A stretch of 64,000 nucleotides of DNA from Diplolepis rosae (Eukaryota; Arthropoda; Insecta; Hymenoptera; Diplolepididae). A program made the position numbers and the translations under genes. The stretch lies in the NCBI GenBank assembly GCA_030998225.1, contig JAPYXD010000742.1:1178001-1242000 (forward strand), written 5' to 3'. Below the pieces are notes generated by a model. It was not told the DNA's origin. It saw only the letters and a list, made by a program, of their open reading frames with translations, and did no database searches. Position 1 is the first letter of the stretch. Each line of letters begins with the position of its first letter. Below, piece after piece: positions 18,760-30,315 of this stretch.

Positions 18760-19870
18760 TATCTCAACCCTTCTTTAAAAGGTCTGTACGGATTAGAAAT
18801 TTTAAATTTCATTTTACATATGCAAAAGTAATTAAACAAAAAAAATTGAAAAAATTACTTTTTTTACTAAAATGAAAGTAGCTTCTTTAATTTTTAATGT
18901 ATGAAAAGAAAATTGATTTTTGAAGCTGAAATAATAAGCTTTCAATCACTTTATAAATACGGTACTTTCAAAAGGTATATTTATTTTGACATACGCATGT
19001 GGGACTTTGCACGAAAAAATGAAAACGACTAGAAGACTAAGGGACCAATTGATATACTACCTACCTGCCTCGATACTTGAAGGTTCAAAATACCAACAGA
19101 AGGCGGTATAAGTTCCATTTTCTTTGATTTTATGGGCCATTTTCTAGATCGCAAATACGTTGGGGTCGATTTTACCCAGTGTGACTGAAAAGGGTTAAGA
19201 AAAAAGTAATCGATTTCCCCCAATTTTTTTTTTCAATTTTCGCTTTATCCCAAGTTAAGTTAAATTAAGCGGCAAAATTAGGACATGAAAATAAGATGTA
19301 AAAATAGTGCTCATTTGTTTTTTATATTTCTCAAATTTTAGTTTCTTCTTGAGCGCATCAAAAGCGCTCATTTTCGCTCTGTTTAAAACTTGCGTTTCTC
19401 TATTTGGCGAGTATTCTGAGCGAAAATGTACACAAAATTTACTAACGTAAATTTACGCACGTTTTATATGGGAATGTTGTGTAAATTTTATGTAAATTTT
19501 TCATAAATTCATCATGATAAATTTACATAAAAAACAGATACACGGCTAGTAAACTTTAATTTGTGCAAATTCAATTTGATACAGCAATGTAGTTCTTTAT
19601 AACTTAATCTGATTTTTTTACTACATAACATTAAGATGTTCCAAGAGCTGCTCTTATTGCAATTTTATTAAAGCATATCTGCAGCATTATCGTTTCTTCA
19701 AATCAGACCTAAAGGACAGTAGCAGCCTTCTTTGCGCCATTTGCAACCTCAGTTTCCAAGGGACGAAAACACGAAAAATTGAGAAATATTTACATTCCAA
19801 AATCCATTTAAAACACTCGAATGATAACTGAGGCAAACAAAGTAGAAGCAGTAAATTATTACTGAAATGG
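18760..19870. other. Gene-free stretch with a cluster of TTTACATAAA-like motifs
   Basis: No ORF is supported. At about 19,440-19,560 the motif GTAAATTTAC / TTTACATAAA occurs several times; a matching cluster lies at 22,795-22,965, on the far side of the hAT pseudogene. They may be subterminal transposase sites of that hAT element, but no terminal repeats or 8-bp duplication could be matched. Confidence 0.35.
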
Positions 19871-21830
19871 TTGGAAGGTGCGCGCTTCGAATCTTGGTTG
19901 CAAGTGGTGCCGAACGACGAACACAAGATTCGTTGCACCTTGTGTAACTTTGATGGGTCTTGCAGAGACGGTATGAGTAATACACAGTGTGATCTAAAAA
20001 TAACCGAACTTTTTAGTTATGGAATAAAACAAGCATGGTATTATATTTCAAAGCTAATATTTATTAAAAATAGGATCCATTTAACTCAATACTCAGGCGA
20101 ATACGGAGGGTGGTCGATGACACAAATCTGTTTTTTCATAAAAAATCCTTGACTTTTTTGGTCTTGTGAGGTGGTGCATTATCATGCAATAAAAACAGCT
20201 GTTTTCCTTCTGGATATTCGGGTATAACACGAACAATTCTCGACCACAAACGATGTAATACTTGTAAATAGTATTCTCTATTGACAGTTTCACCTTCTGG
20301 AACAAATTCCTTGTGAACAATACCCTTGGAATCATAGAAAGTTATCAACATTGTCGTGATTCTTGACATTGTCTTGGATCACCATTTGAATCGTCACAGC
20401 CATTTTCAAATCGTGTAAACCACGTGTAAACTTGAGTACGACTCATACAATCATCGCAATAAACTTTTTTCAATAATTCGTAAGTCTCAGCAAATCTTTT
20501 TACCAAGTTCAAAACAAAATTTAAATTTAAACAAAGCCCAAAATCCTTCAAAGTATGACCGCAGGTGCAACAAAAGCTTCGGCGATGGTTAGAAACGTTT
20601 TAGCACCAAACAAAGAATCTCGAATAGTCGAAATTCTTCAAAAAACGAAATTTTCTGTCCACGTCGATGAGAGCTTTTAAGGGGTACATGACCGAAAAAA
20701 AATTCTTCTTTCGAACATTCTAGCCGTTTCTTGTGATGACCCTTCGGTCATGATAGGAAACAACAAATCTTTCAAAACGTTTATGCAGTGCGAAAATCCA
20801 TCAATTATCTTTATTCTGCATCAAAAGAGTGCTTATGTTGTATTTATCACTTTTGCATTATTTCACAGAATTGTCTTTTTCGCACAAAAATAAAACTTTC
20901 ACAGATATAACAAATCAATTGGACGATCCAAGAACTCAGGCTTATCTTGCATTTTTGGTTTTGATTCTAAATTTGTTTAACAATATCAATTTATTCTTTC
21001 AAAGGAAAGATACACAAATTCACGAGCTTCACTCGAGATGCCTCCAATTTTCAAAGGACATCGCTAAATATTTTCTGAAAGAAGCTTTATTGCCTTATTT
21101 CATCCAAGGGAGAATAGATTATCGTTTATCGTAAAATAAAAAATCTTTGGATGAGGTATATTTAGGCCATGAATGTAATGACCTTATCACAAATTTGTCT
21201 CGGGATATAAAACGTAATACAGCTGTTATTGAAGAGATTTGTGAAAATTGTCTTGCTTTTTATGTAGAGACTCTAGAGAAAAGTATCTAAAGATTATACT
21301 ACATTCGCCATCAATTTTTTGTCGATTTGGCAGTTTTTTGCGCGGAGCAAGCTTTATCACTTGAAGAAAGTAGAGATTTCAGTTTTCGTAAAGTTAGGAA
21401 TGTCGCTGAAAAATCCGAAGATTATAACAAAGCTCCTTTGGAAAGTGAATGGCGACTTCTCCCGACAGAGTTCTATTCCCAACCTGAAATCCCATTAGAC
21501 ATGCTCTATTTTGATAAAATGTGGAAAACGATACTTTCTCGCAGAGGCTGTGATGGAAATGCACTAAATCCACCTTTAACATCTTTGGTAGGGTGCATTC
21601 GCTCCCTGCCTCATTCTAACGCATCCGCAGAAAGGACGTTTTTTTGTTGCCGGACATCTCGACCAAGAAACGAAATAGACTGTCCAACGAATCCGTCAGC
21701 TTGTTAACAGTAGCGAAATCATCGACAAAGCTCGAGAGAAGATCTGCTTTAACGTTTAATGAGGATTAATTTTCGTTAATGTCTGCGAGTAATTTGTACC
21801 AAGCGCCGAAGAAGAAAGCGAATATTCTAA
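19871..21830 (+). pseudogene. hAT-type transposase gene, decayed and split by a mariner
   Basis: The start (RFESWLQVV, then CTLC) reads as a BED-type zinc finger N-terminus, then stops at the mariner at 19,981. After about 20,550 a transposase frame resumes (MTAGATKASAMVRNV; SVHVDES) and continues with many stops and frame changes to a C-terminal dimerisation segment (SLPHSNASAERTFF) near 21,600, the hATC signature L-P-x-S-N-A-x-x-E-R-x-F. The gene is dead. The element's own ends were not found. Confidence 0.75.
19981..20550 (-). mobile_element. mariner fragment inside the hAT pseudogene
   Basis: The left end (ACAGTGTGATCTAAAAATAA) follows a TA. Fragments of transposase in shifting frames (20,551-20,345, then 20,369-20,093) show the N-terminal HTH region (FAETYELLKKVYCDDCMSR) and pieces of the catalytic region. 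The middle is deleted, and the right end is cut off close to the transposase start, so about half of a normal 1.3-kb copy remains. Confidence 0.8.
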
Positions 21831-23083
21831 CTTTGTATCCGGATAGTGAATGAATGAGAACTTTTGTTAGTGTGTCACACGCTAGAAAAAGAATTCAGTT
21901 GTTACTTAATTACGTTGTTTACGTTTTAGGTATTCCACTTTTTGTTTGACCTCGAGCTAGAAACTATACTCTTCTTCATTTTGTTCCTTTAATTATGCGC
22001 TGAGATTGATTTGAACCAAAAGCCGGATTGGCATTTTAATTTGTTTTCCTCTTTTTGTTTTGTTTGAATTTTAGCTCGATTTAATCTTAATTTGTTTGGT
22101 GTGTATTGAGTATGATAAAAATTTTCATACTAAGAAATGCACGTTTACTAGCGAAATGAAGTGTTCATGTCAGTTTTAAAATTGGAATAACTTATACTGT
22201 ATCTTCTTTATAATGTTCTTGCATAAATAATTGCTAACTTTGTATCTCATCGAATAGTCTTACGTAGAATTCGTTATGATTATGTCGTCAAATTTTGAAA
22301 TCGTTGAACCCTGTTATATATTTCATATTTTATAATTTTATTCAATATGTTACGTCAGTATTATCGTATTTTAATCATTTATGGTAACATTTGTCATTTT
22401 ATTTGTACTTCCATTCGTTGGTTTAGCAACCTATGGTTCAACAAATGAAAGGATTGTAATGTTTACATTCTTTCAGTATTATATCTTTAATTCTTTTCCA
22501 ATTCCATTAACTTCACCATTTTTATTTTTGAATTTTACTGCAAATTGTTCTATAGCTTTATTTACATTTTTTTTCAAAATCTTACATTATGTACTTCTAT
22601 CTTCATGTCACGTTTGTAAATATATTTTTAATCTGCCTTTATTTTTGGTGGTATTTTACCTTTAGGGCTTTTCAGCCTTAGGGTCTTAATAAATTAATTT
22701 TGTTCTTATGGCCCAAAACACCACTTGTATCTTTCATCCATTGTAAGCCTTCATATTTAAAAAAAGTATTTTCTCGGAACCAGCGTGAGTAGTAAAGGGT
22801 TTACGTAAAAATTACATGATTTTTGCATGAAATTTACATAAAGTTTATTTCAAATTTACATAAATTTCCATTTCCGTAAACTTTGCATTGATTTTAGGAT
22901 AAAGGTTTATGTAAAATTTACGCAAATCGTTTACACAAAGCCAATATAAACAATACAGCATGTAGGTTTACGATTGAAAACGATTGATATAATTGATTAA
23001 AATTAAAATATTTTGCTCCAGATTTAGATATAAATTTTATTTTAATTTCATATTGCTTAAGAATAGATTTTTAATTCAAAAAT
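21831..23083. other. Gene-free stretch; second TTTACATAAA cluster at 22,795-22,965
   Basis: Short ORFs in this interval are hydrophobic AT-rich translations without domains. At 22,795-22,965 at least four TTTACATAAA/GTTTACGTAAA-like motifs recur, echoing 19,440-19,560. Confidence 0.35.
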
Positions 23084-23872
23084 TAAATGCTGTACGAAAA
23101 AGAGATTCTTTTAAAATGAAGTTGTTGACTTACAACCCCCAAAACTTTTCGATCAATATATTGACGTGGAACATTAAACATTTCTTGAGTTTTGATTTTA
23201 CTAGTAAATTAATTTTAGAGTTTTTAAATCTCCCATTAATTTCACAAGATCTCCCAACAGTTTAATTTAGGCAAGTATTCTTCAAGCTCTAAATCAATAT
23301 GTTCAATTCTATACTAAAATAATTTTTATCTGACTTTTTTGTAGCCTAAGCATACCTTTTGAATTCAAAATGTAAAAATGCTCTACTAGAGTTAAGTATT
23401 TTGTGAATGAATATAAAACTTGCAAATTTTGTAATTAATATATTCATATAAAACTTTGAGTATTTACTGACTTTGAATTTCATCTTCCTACGATATGTGA
23501 AGGACAGACAAATTAGAAACAACAAAATATTTCATTTAAAAATTGCTCTCGTCCGTACGAATTTGCCCAAATGTAACAAGTTTTAATCACTTGAAACAAA
23601 AATTTTCATGTAAAATTTCAGGTCAGTAAATACTTACATGGTCAGATGAAGATATCAATTAACATATTTTTGAGTTTTCTAATTTATGTACTTCTATTAG
23701 AAATTTTTTCCTTTACGTAGAGTATTACATTTTTGGTTTATAAAACGTAAAATGAAAATATTTCTAACATAAAATTAAGAATATCAATTAAATGTTGTAC
23801 GAAAAAGAGAATTTTTTTTAATGTAGTAGTTGACTTGAAAACTACAAAACTTTTCAATTAATATATTATTGA
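23084..23872. repeat. Direct repeat pair about 700 bp apart
   Basis: The blocks at 23,084-23,175 and 23,787-23,872 both contain TTAAATG, GTACGAAAAAGAGA, GTTGACTT, AAAACTTTTC and TCAATATATT-like words in the same order. The pair may be two monomers of a longer tandem repeat or a duplicated segment. No gene lies between them. Confidence 0.6.
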
Positions 23873-24375
23873 TTGTTACAACGAGGAAGCGAGGAGTATA
23901 AGGAAATGTAGGAGGTGTAAATGAATGTAGTCTGCAAGAGGTGAGGGATCTCCCCCCGAGCACTGACTACAGAAGGCAATATTACCAAGAATTGTTTCTT
24001 TGTAATGACAGCTACCATTGACTTTCCGAAATTATTTATGAACAACACTTTACTTCACCGACAGGCCGCTTGAACTCGGTCTCTACAATATTCATTTACC
24101 GAATGCATAAATTTTTACCTGCGAAATACTCGCGAAACTTAAAAAATCGATAATTCTTTCTCGAATCCACCGAAAAAAAATTTCTGGACTTTAGGCGACG
24201 TAACGCTTTTTGTTACCAGAATTTAGGGAACTCTCTTACTTTTTCTTGATTGCGTTAGTATGTATATGTGTGTATAGTTATCAAATCTAGGGAATCCCCC
24301 TCTTTTCGTTTGATTGTGTGATATGTCAAGCGACAATAACAGCAAACCACAACTATATGAATAATTGTTATATTA

Positions 24376-25668
24376 CACTGAAAGAAATGGTATTGTGTTT
24401 CTACCTAACCGAGTTTTTTAGAGAATTTCTATGCAAATTAGAAAAAAAATCTTCTTACTTCAGTTACATTATTTTGTGTGTTAATAAGTATGAATAAGAA
24501 ATTAACAAATACTAGTTGACATAATAACTTGTCATTAAATTAGCTTTCAGCTCAGGAAACTTTCATAAACGTCCTTCTGATTGTATTATCCATCGACTGT
24601 TATGCTGATTTAGCAATACAAAATGGTTTGTTTCAAGGATGTATATTGGTGTGCGTTCAAACGTTTGCAGAGTGATCGTATGTGATCATGGAGAATAGAC
24701 ATAAGGAGACCAAACTAATGTACTTGAAAATAAGCATCTTTTTGTCGGAAGTACATTGATTGAGTACGGGAACTTCCCAAGAGATGGCGCTCCTGCAAGT
24801 AGCGTAAAAAGAAAAAGAACTCTTTGTACACCTTTGCATGCATGCAGGTTGTCATGGTAACATATATTTATTATAAGAATGTTTACAAACATTTACAAAT
24901 ATTAACCTTAATTTGCGGTTATGTTAGAATATTTTGAGCGAACAGAAGGAAGCCGCCATTTTTTTACGCCACTTGCATTCGCGCCATCAATCGGGAAGTA
25001 CTTGTACCTTTACCATGTACTTCCGACAAAAACGTGCTCAACTTTTGTGAAGTTCATGCATAAGAGATTGGTCTCCTTATGTCTATTCTCCATGGTATGT
25101 GATCATGCAAACAAAACACGTATTGCTGGTATCGATTTAATTTTTTTTTTTTAGATTTATAAATTTTATGTAAGGTGTACAACTTTGCCGCTTACTGTGT
25201 GACAATTTTGATTTGTCGATTTCGATTAGCAATTACCGCTGCAGCCATCTATCGAAAAACGGTGAAAGCAAACTTGTACATTTAATAATACAATAATTCA
25301 TATATAGATCTATGAAATTAGTTATTTGATACAGTCTTGGAATCTTAAAATCAACCACTGATATAATAGTTTACTGACCCCTAACCTCTGAAACTACTAC
25401 GCATCACTAGCAGACAAGCGTCTGTTTGGAGTTGAGCCAATTTTCCAAAAAAGAGTTTGGCTAAAGGAACCATAACCATGTTTCCTCTGTTGCAGCCATA
25501 TCAGTTTGGATGTGTGTATTGAAAATATATTACTGGTGCAGTAGTATCCCTTCAACTATAACTGTTTTTATGAAACACCCATACAGTTTAGCTGTATCTG
25601 AGACAGCCAAACTCTTTTACTAATATAGCCAGAAAATTGTCTGTATTCACGATAAATTTCTTTCAGTG
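24376..25668. mobile_element. Non-autonomous TIR element, TA-flanked, CACTGAAAGAAAT ends
   Basis: Perfect 13-bp inverted ends CACTGAAAGAAAT and ATTTCTTTCAGTG bound 1,293 bp; TA lies directly outside on both sides. The same end sequence closes the 241-bp MITE at 59,622-59,862. There is no transposase. About 410 bp of it is a second element (24,687-25,094). Tc1/mariner-like by its TA duplication. Confidence 0.75.
24687..25094. mobile_element. MULE-type MITE nested in the CACTG element
   Basis: Inverted ends CATGGAGAATAGACATAAGG continue for about 27 perfect bases and weaker pairing runs inward. The nine bases GTATGTGAT are repeated directly at 24,678-24,686 and 25,095-25,103. A 9-bp duplication with long inverted repeats is the Mutator-like pattern. 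No ORF of its own is supported. Confidence 0.85.
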
Positions 25669-25670
25669 TA

Positions 25671-26288
25671 TGATGAAGAATAACGTTGAACAGAATTTTC
25701 AGGTAAGTAATATATAACAATGTTTTTAATACTAAAATCGCATAATAAAAGTGAAACGGTCACATCGGACCAGCGACCCCAGCGTATCGGTTGTTAGGGC
25801 TACACGTGTTCCGCGGCGTAGCAGGTCTGCAGGGGCAGTGACTCCAAAAGTCACCGCTAGGCTCGCGGCGCGAGCTTGCCCGCTGTCGACTCGAAACCGC
25901 GAGGCTGTAACCTAGCTTGCGTAATTATCAGTGGTATCTCGAGTCGGGACATTCGTATTATTCAGGGGGGAACCAATGTTATTCTAGAGGCGAATCCCCC
26001 TTCTTTAAATGTAAAAATATTTGTTTTCATTTAAGGACTTCCGGCAATAATCAATAATTTACAATAAATTTCCTGCCCCCCCCCCCCCGCCCTAAATTTG
26101 TCTGTGAACGTCGATTATACGTGTGTGTAAAACTCAGTCTCATTTGAATAACGATTTTTTTTTGTTTCACATTCAGACTTCAGATGCCAGGCTATCAGGT
26201 ATAAAAGATTATTTAAAAGTTAATTGTGCTTTGTCCGAATCAATCGGACGTATAAGGAAAGTTCCAGATATATCAAAAGTTACACCGT
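25671..26288. other. Gene-free stretch with a GC-rich block and a C-run
   Basis: 25,765-25,930 is markedly GC-rich and contains GACCAGCGACCCCA, the inverse complement of a word at 13,047; it may be a decayed LTR or SINE fragment, not recognised further. A run of 13 C residues lies near 26,077-26,092. Confidence 0.35.
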
Positions 26289-26440
26289 TGAGCTGCTTGC
26301 CTCGAGAATTATTTCTTACTGGGTTTGTTTGTTGCCCCGAGAATTTTATTTCTTGCTGGGTTTATTTGTTGCCCCGAGAATTTTGTTTCTTGCTGGGTTT
26401 ATTATCCTCAAAATATCATTTCTTGCTGGTTTTTGAATAT
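26289..26440. repeat. Tandem repeat, about 40-bp unit, four copies
   Basis: Units share TTGCCCCGAGAATTTT and TTTCTTGCTGGGTTT; the outer copies are more diverged. The ORFs read across it are a by-product of the repeat and are not called as genes. Confidence 0.8.
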
Positions 26441-27104
26441 TTTGTGATATTTTTCGTTGGGCAGTTTTTTTTATTAATCGCATCAATTGACAATTGAAAG
26501 AGAACTATGCTCTTTTAATGTTATTCAAACCTCATGTATTTTTAGTATAGCGTTTCAAAATACTTTTGTGAGGAATAAATTAATATTTCATTAGTATAAT
26601 ACCATTTATTAACTTTCTATAAAATTTATCATTAAAATGTATTGTATGTCAAATTATAATAAAATCATGATTAAATTAATATAACGTAACTTCAGAAAAT
26701 TAGAGTAAGTCAGTGGCAGTTGACATTAGATTACCAAAAAATATCCATATCCCCCAAAAAAAACATTTTCAATGTAAAACTAGGGAGGTGAGGGCTCTCG
26801 TATGAACAAGGTACCAAAAAAAACCAAATCTTCGCATACGCTCAGTGAGGGCTGAACTTCATTCGAGTGATTTATGTGATAAGGCTATATGCATGGTAAT
26901 GTTTTTTATGGGTTTCTTACATTGAGATTACGACAGGTCATACGCAACACTCTTCTTTTAGTTGATTTGGAGTCAAGCATTTCCAGTCACTCACCTGCCC
27001 GCTTTTCCTGACAAACCATTATTTTTAAACTTCTATTTTTGCATGTGTAAGTTGTAAGTACTTCTTTAATTATCAATTTTTTTCCAAATATTGTTGTCTA
27101 TGAA

Positions 27105-27430
27105 ATTACTGTGAACCAAAAGCAAAGAGAGGAATGGGGTGGTGCATTTGAATTATTCGAAATTTATCTTGTAGTGACAATATTATCATCTTAATTGAAG
27201 TTACTGTTAATTAGACGCAAGGAGAAGAATGAGGTGGCGCTTCTAACTTATTTTAAATTCATTATAATGACAATATTATTGTATTTTGGAAAAATTATTG
27301 TTGACTAGAAGCAATGGAAGAAATGTGGAGGCGTTTCTGAATCATTCAAAATTTATAGTAATCATATCATGATATTGTATAAATTATTGTTGACCAGAAG
27401 CAAGGGGAGGCGTTTCTGGATCATTTTATA
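27105..27430. repeat. Tandem repeat, about 100-bp unit, three to four diverged copies
   Basis: Units share AGAAGCAA, GGAGGCGTTTCT and AAATTTAT words separated by about 85-115 bp (for example AAAGCAAAGAGAGG near 27,120 and AGAAGCAAGGGGAGG near 27,395). Considerable decay; no coding signal. Confidence 0.65.
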
Positions 27431-27475
27431 CTAGGCCGCGCGCCTCTGCTGATATTGTATCAGACCACTCAATGT

Positions 27476-27812
27476 ATAGCATTTTCCATTTTTAGCACCA
27501 GTTCTTGCACTCAGTGCAAAAATTGAATTGAAAAAATATATTTGTTATATGCTGAAAGCCTGAAAAAACCAAAAAAGTATCTGGAAAAAAAGTTCCAAAA
27601 AATCCTAACACCATCGCACTTTTTCAGTTTTTCTACACTACCTCTTCAAGACGGTGTAGAAGAATGGAGAAAGTGTAACAAAGTGTAATACTTTTTTTTG
27701 TCAAGTTTCTGGTTTTTTTTCAGCGTTCAGAATAACCAAAAATAAAAAATGATTAATTCAAAAAGTTCTTGCACCGAGTACAAGAGCTGGTTCTAATAGT
27801 GAAAAATACTAT
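27476..27812. repeat. Foldback MITE of about 340 bp
   Basis: The left arm (from TAGCATTTTCCATTTTTAGC, then ACCAGTTCTTGCACTCAGTG) pairs with the right arm ending near 27,812 (CGAGTACAAGAGCTGGTTCT). Pairing continues inward, so nearly the whole unit folds back. No target duplication was clear. Confidence 0.7.
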
Positions 27813-29332
27813 TAGACATAATTTTTAAACTCACTTATCCATATAAATAATAATTTGCACTTAACTTATTATATTATTATTCCATTTTTTCCATTTGGTT
27901 ATTTAAATTCTGGACAGCTAGATTTGCCTTTGCTTTAGCTATAATATCAGTGCTACAACACTAAAGATTTCATAATTCACTACATTTATGCAAACTGAAT
28001 ATTTTTGAAGTCCCTAGAAAGGACCCCAGATCTACCTATGTCGGAAGTCAGATTTGTTACCGTGATTCTATGTGCGTAAAAAGTGGTACATCTCATGCAT
28101 GTGTTATAAAAAAAATTATGTATGTCCTGAAGATGCCTTCAGAGAGGAAATGGAAAATTGGTAATTAGGTAATGAGGCATTTTTCACTCCCATAAAATCA
28201 TAACTTCTTCTTCGTCAAACACTAAAGGAATTGCTGTCATTGTGAATGTACAGGAAGGTGTCTTATTTTTCAATTTTTGCAACAAAGAAGCATTTTTTGA
28301 AAAAATGGTGCTGTTGAAATTATATTTTATTATATGAATGAAATAACAAATTTCACTAATTTTATGTTCAAATAATTTTGTTATTCAGTTCAATTACTTT
28401 TGCATAATAAAAAATCTTTTGACTAATACAATTTTTTCAGAAAATTCTGTTTTTCTGCAGAAATTTCAAAATAAGATCTCTTACCATACATCTTCAATGA
28501 AAGTAATTCCCTCAGAGTTCGATAAATTGAAGTTAGCTCTTAAAAAAGTTTCGAGCACTTTTTGAAAGAGCAAGAGACAAAGGTCAAAACTGCTCAAAAC
28601 ATTATAAGGTGTCTATGACGTCACATTTGCTTCTGTTTTTGAAGAAAAGAGTTTATAAAATGACATTTTATCATAATTCGACTAGCTCCATGAAATAGAT
28701 TAGTTAGTGATGAGTTAGAATTCGTTCAACGAATTTCTTTAAATTAAAAAATTACTTTATTCTTCTTACTCAATTTGTGAATTTTGTTATTTAAATATAT
28801 ACTAATATACATATTTTTTTAGAAATATACATAGTTTATAGTCTCAAAAATTTAATTTAATAAAATATTTTTAAAAAACTTACTCCAAAAAGTCACTGTT
28901 AGTTTAATTAATTCCAAATTCCAGTCATACAATAAAAAGTAAACCAAACTGTTTCAAAATTTTTCGGTTTTTGCGCTTGGGTTCTAGACATGCGCTTTGA
29001 GTAATGCCAATCCTAGGGAAGATCAAAGAAAGAGACTCTTGTTCGCGTAAAAAAAACTATTTCAAAGGCAGAACACATTCAACGCTTTTCTTTCTCCCGA
29101 ACACTGCGGTGCATTGAAGGCGACTAACCGGCTTTCCGCGTCGCGGCACACACCACGAAACCTTTAGCCGTTAGCTCTTTAAACCCATCTCTCTAATAGG
29201 TCCACCATAAACTTTACCCTGGGCCTGCTTGAGAAGACACAAAACCGGAGATACGCAACCGAGGTTTCAGGTGTTCCAAGCCAGAGCTATTTGCACTGAC
29301 AAATGAGGAGATAAATATTATCGGGATCCAAT
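27813..29332. other. AT-rich sequence without recognised features
   Basis: No ORF with recognisable domains, no RNA gene and no convincing inverted repeat were seen in this 1.5 kb. Confidence 0.45.
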
Positions 29333-29503
29333 GAGAAAAAAATGCTATTGAATTTATAGCATTTCTGCCAAAAGCATTATTGATTTTAGAAAATATGCTA
29401 TAAGAACCAATAAATGTGCTACACAAATTTTTTAATATATTGATTTGAATAAATGATATACATGTTATGGCAGAAATTTTATAGATTCGATAGCATTTTT
29501 ATC
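29333..29503. repeat. Foldback MITE of about 170 bp
   Basis: Inverted arms of about 33 bases (AAAAAATGCTATTG, then TAGCATTTCTGCC on the left) face each other across about 105 bases. A few mismatches. No ORF. Confidence 0.7.
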
Positions 29504-29607
29504 ACAATATCGGTATGTCGAGTCTTTGAGGGCAATCTTTTGCATGAGATACGATAGAATTTATGCAATATATGCTCTCTTTGCCATGGGATTTTTGTAT
29601 TTATTAA

Positions 29608-30311
29608 GGGGCTGTTCTCATCGAACGGTTTCAGAAAATCGATTTTTTTTCATTTTTTCAAAGATTAGGGACCTAAGAACGATTCAAAGATGTACAACTT
29701 GTTTTACTATGGCAATTACGTCAAGAAAGTTAAACTCAATTTTTCGCTTTTTTTCCTTGGAAACTTTAAACGCGTTTTTCTCAAAACTACTTTTTCCAAA
29801 CTGGTTCCCACGATTTCTAAGAAACTAGTAGACGGATTTTGATGGATTTTTTTTTAATTTGTGGAAATGTACTCGCTATCGTCTGACTGACGCTTTTTCC
29901 CCTATTTTTTATAAAAAATGTTTAATGAATTTTGAAAGATGAAAAAAGGTGAAAAAAACGATTTTTTTTCCTATAGCCCGCTATTTTGAAAATTGTTATA
30001 ATAAAAAAAAAGCCTCCGTCAAACGATAACTACACTACCATAGATTAAGAAAAACATTTACTCTTGTGTTTCAGACCAGCCATTTTTGAGATTTGGTGGG
30101 AACCATCAACCAACTTTTTTCGGAAGGCCTATGTTCGCGAGGGTGCAGTGGCCAAACCGTGCAAATTTTTTTATACAAGGTTTCAGAATTTTGTATTCTA
30201 AGGGTTAATAAAACTTTTAAAAGAAACCGCATTGAAAAATCATTTATAGTTTTCTCACAGTAAAATTCCAAAAAACGCTTCGAAATACGGCCAATCCATG
30301 AGAACACCCCC
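29608..30311. mobile_element. Kolobok-like non-autonomous element 1, TTAA-flanked
   Basis: Ends GGGGCTGTTCTCAT and the inverse of GGGGGTGTTCTCAT bound 704 bp. TTAA lies at 29,604-29,607 and 30,312-30,315. TTAA duplication with G-rich ends fits Kolobok or piggyBac; the neighbouring transposase fragment favours Kolobok. ORFs inside are not coding-like. Confidence 0.7.
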
Positions 30312-30315
30312 TTAA

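Noticed and set aside
22381..22665. ORF of 94 codons, hydrophobic, possible membrane protein
   Set aside because: Phe/Leu-rich translation of AT-rich DNA with no upstream signal or conserved pattern.
26123..26497. ORF of 124 codons with repeated LLPREF-type segments
   Set aside because: The repeat is the tandem DNA repeat at 26,289-26,440 read in frame; a second frame gives another ORF of similar quality.
26289..27430. CRISPR-like arrays
   Set aside because: Direct repeats are diverged and contiguous without unique spacers, and the genome is eukaryotic.
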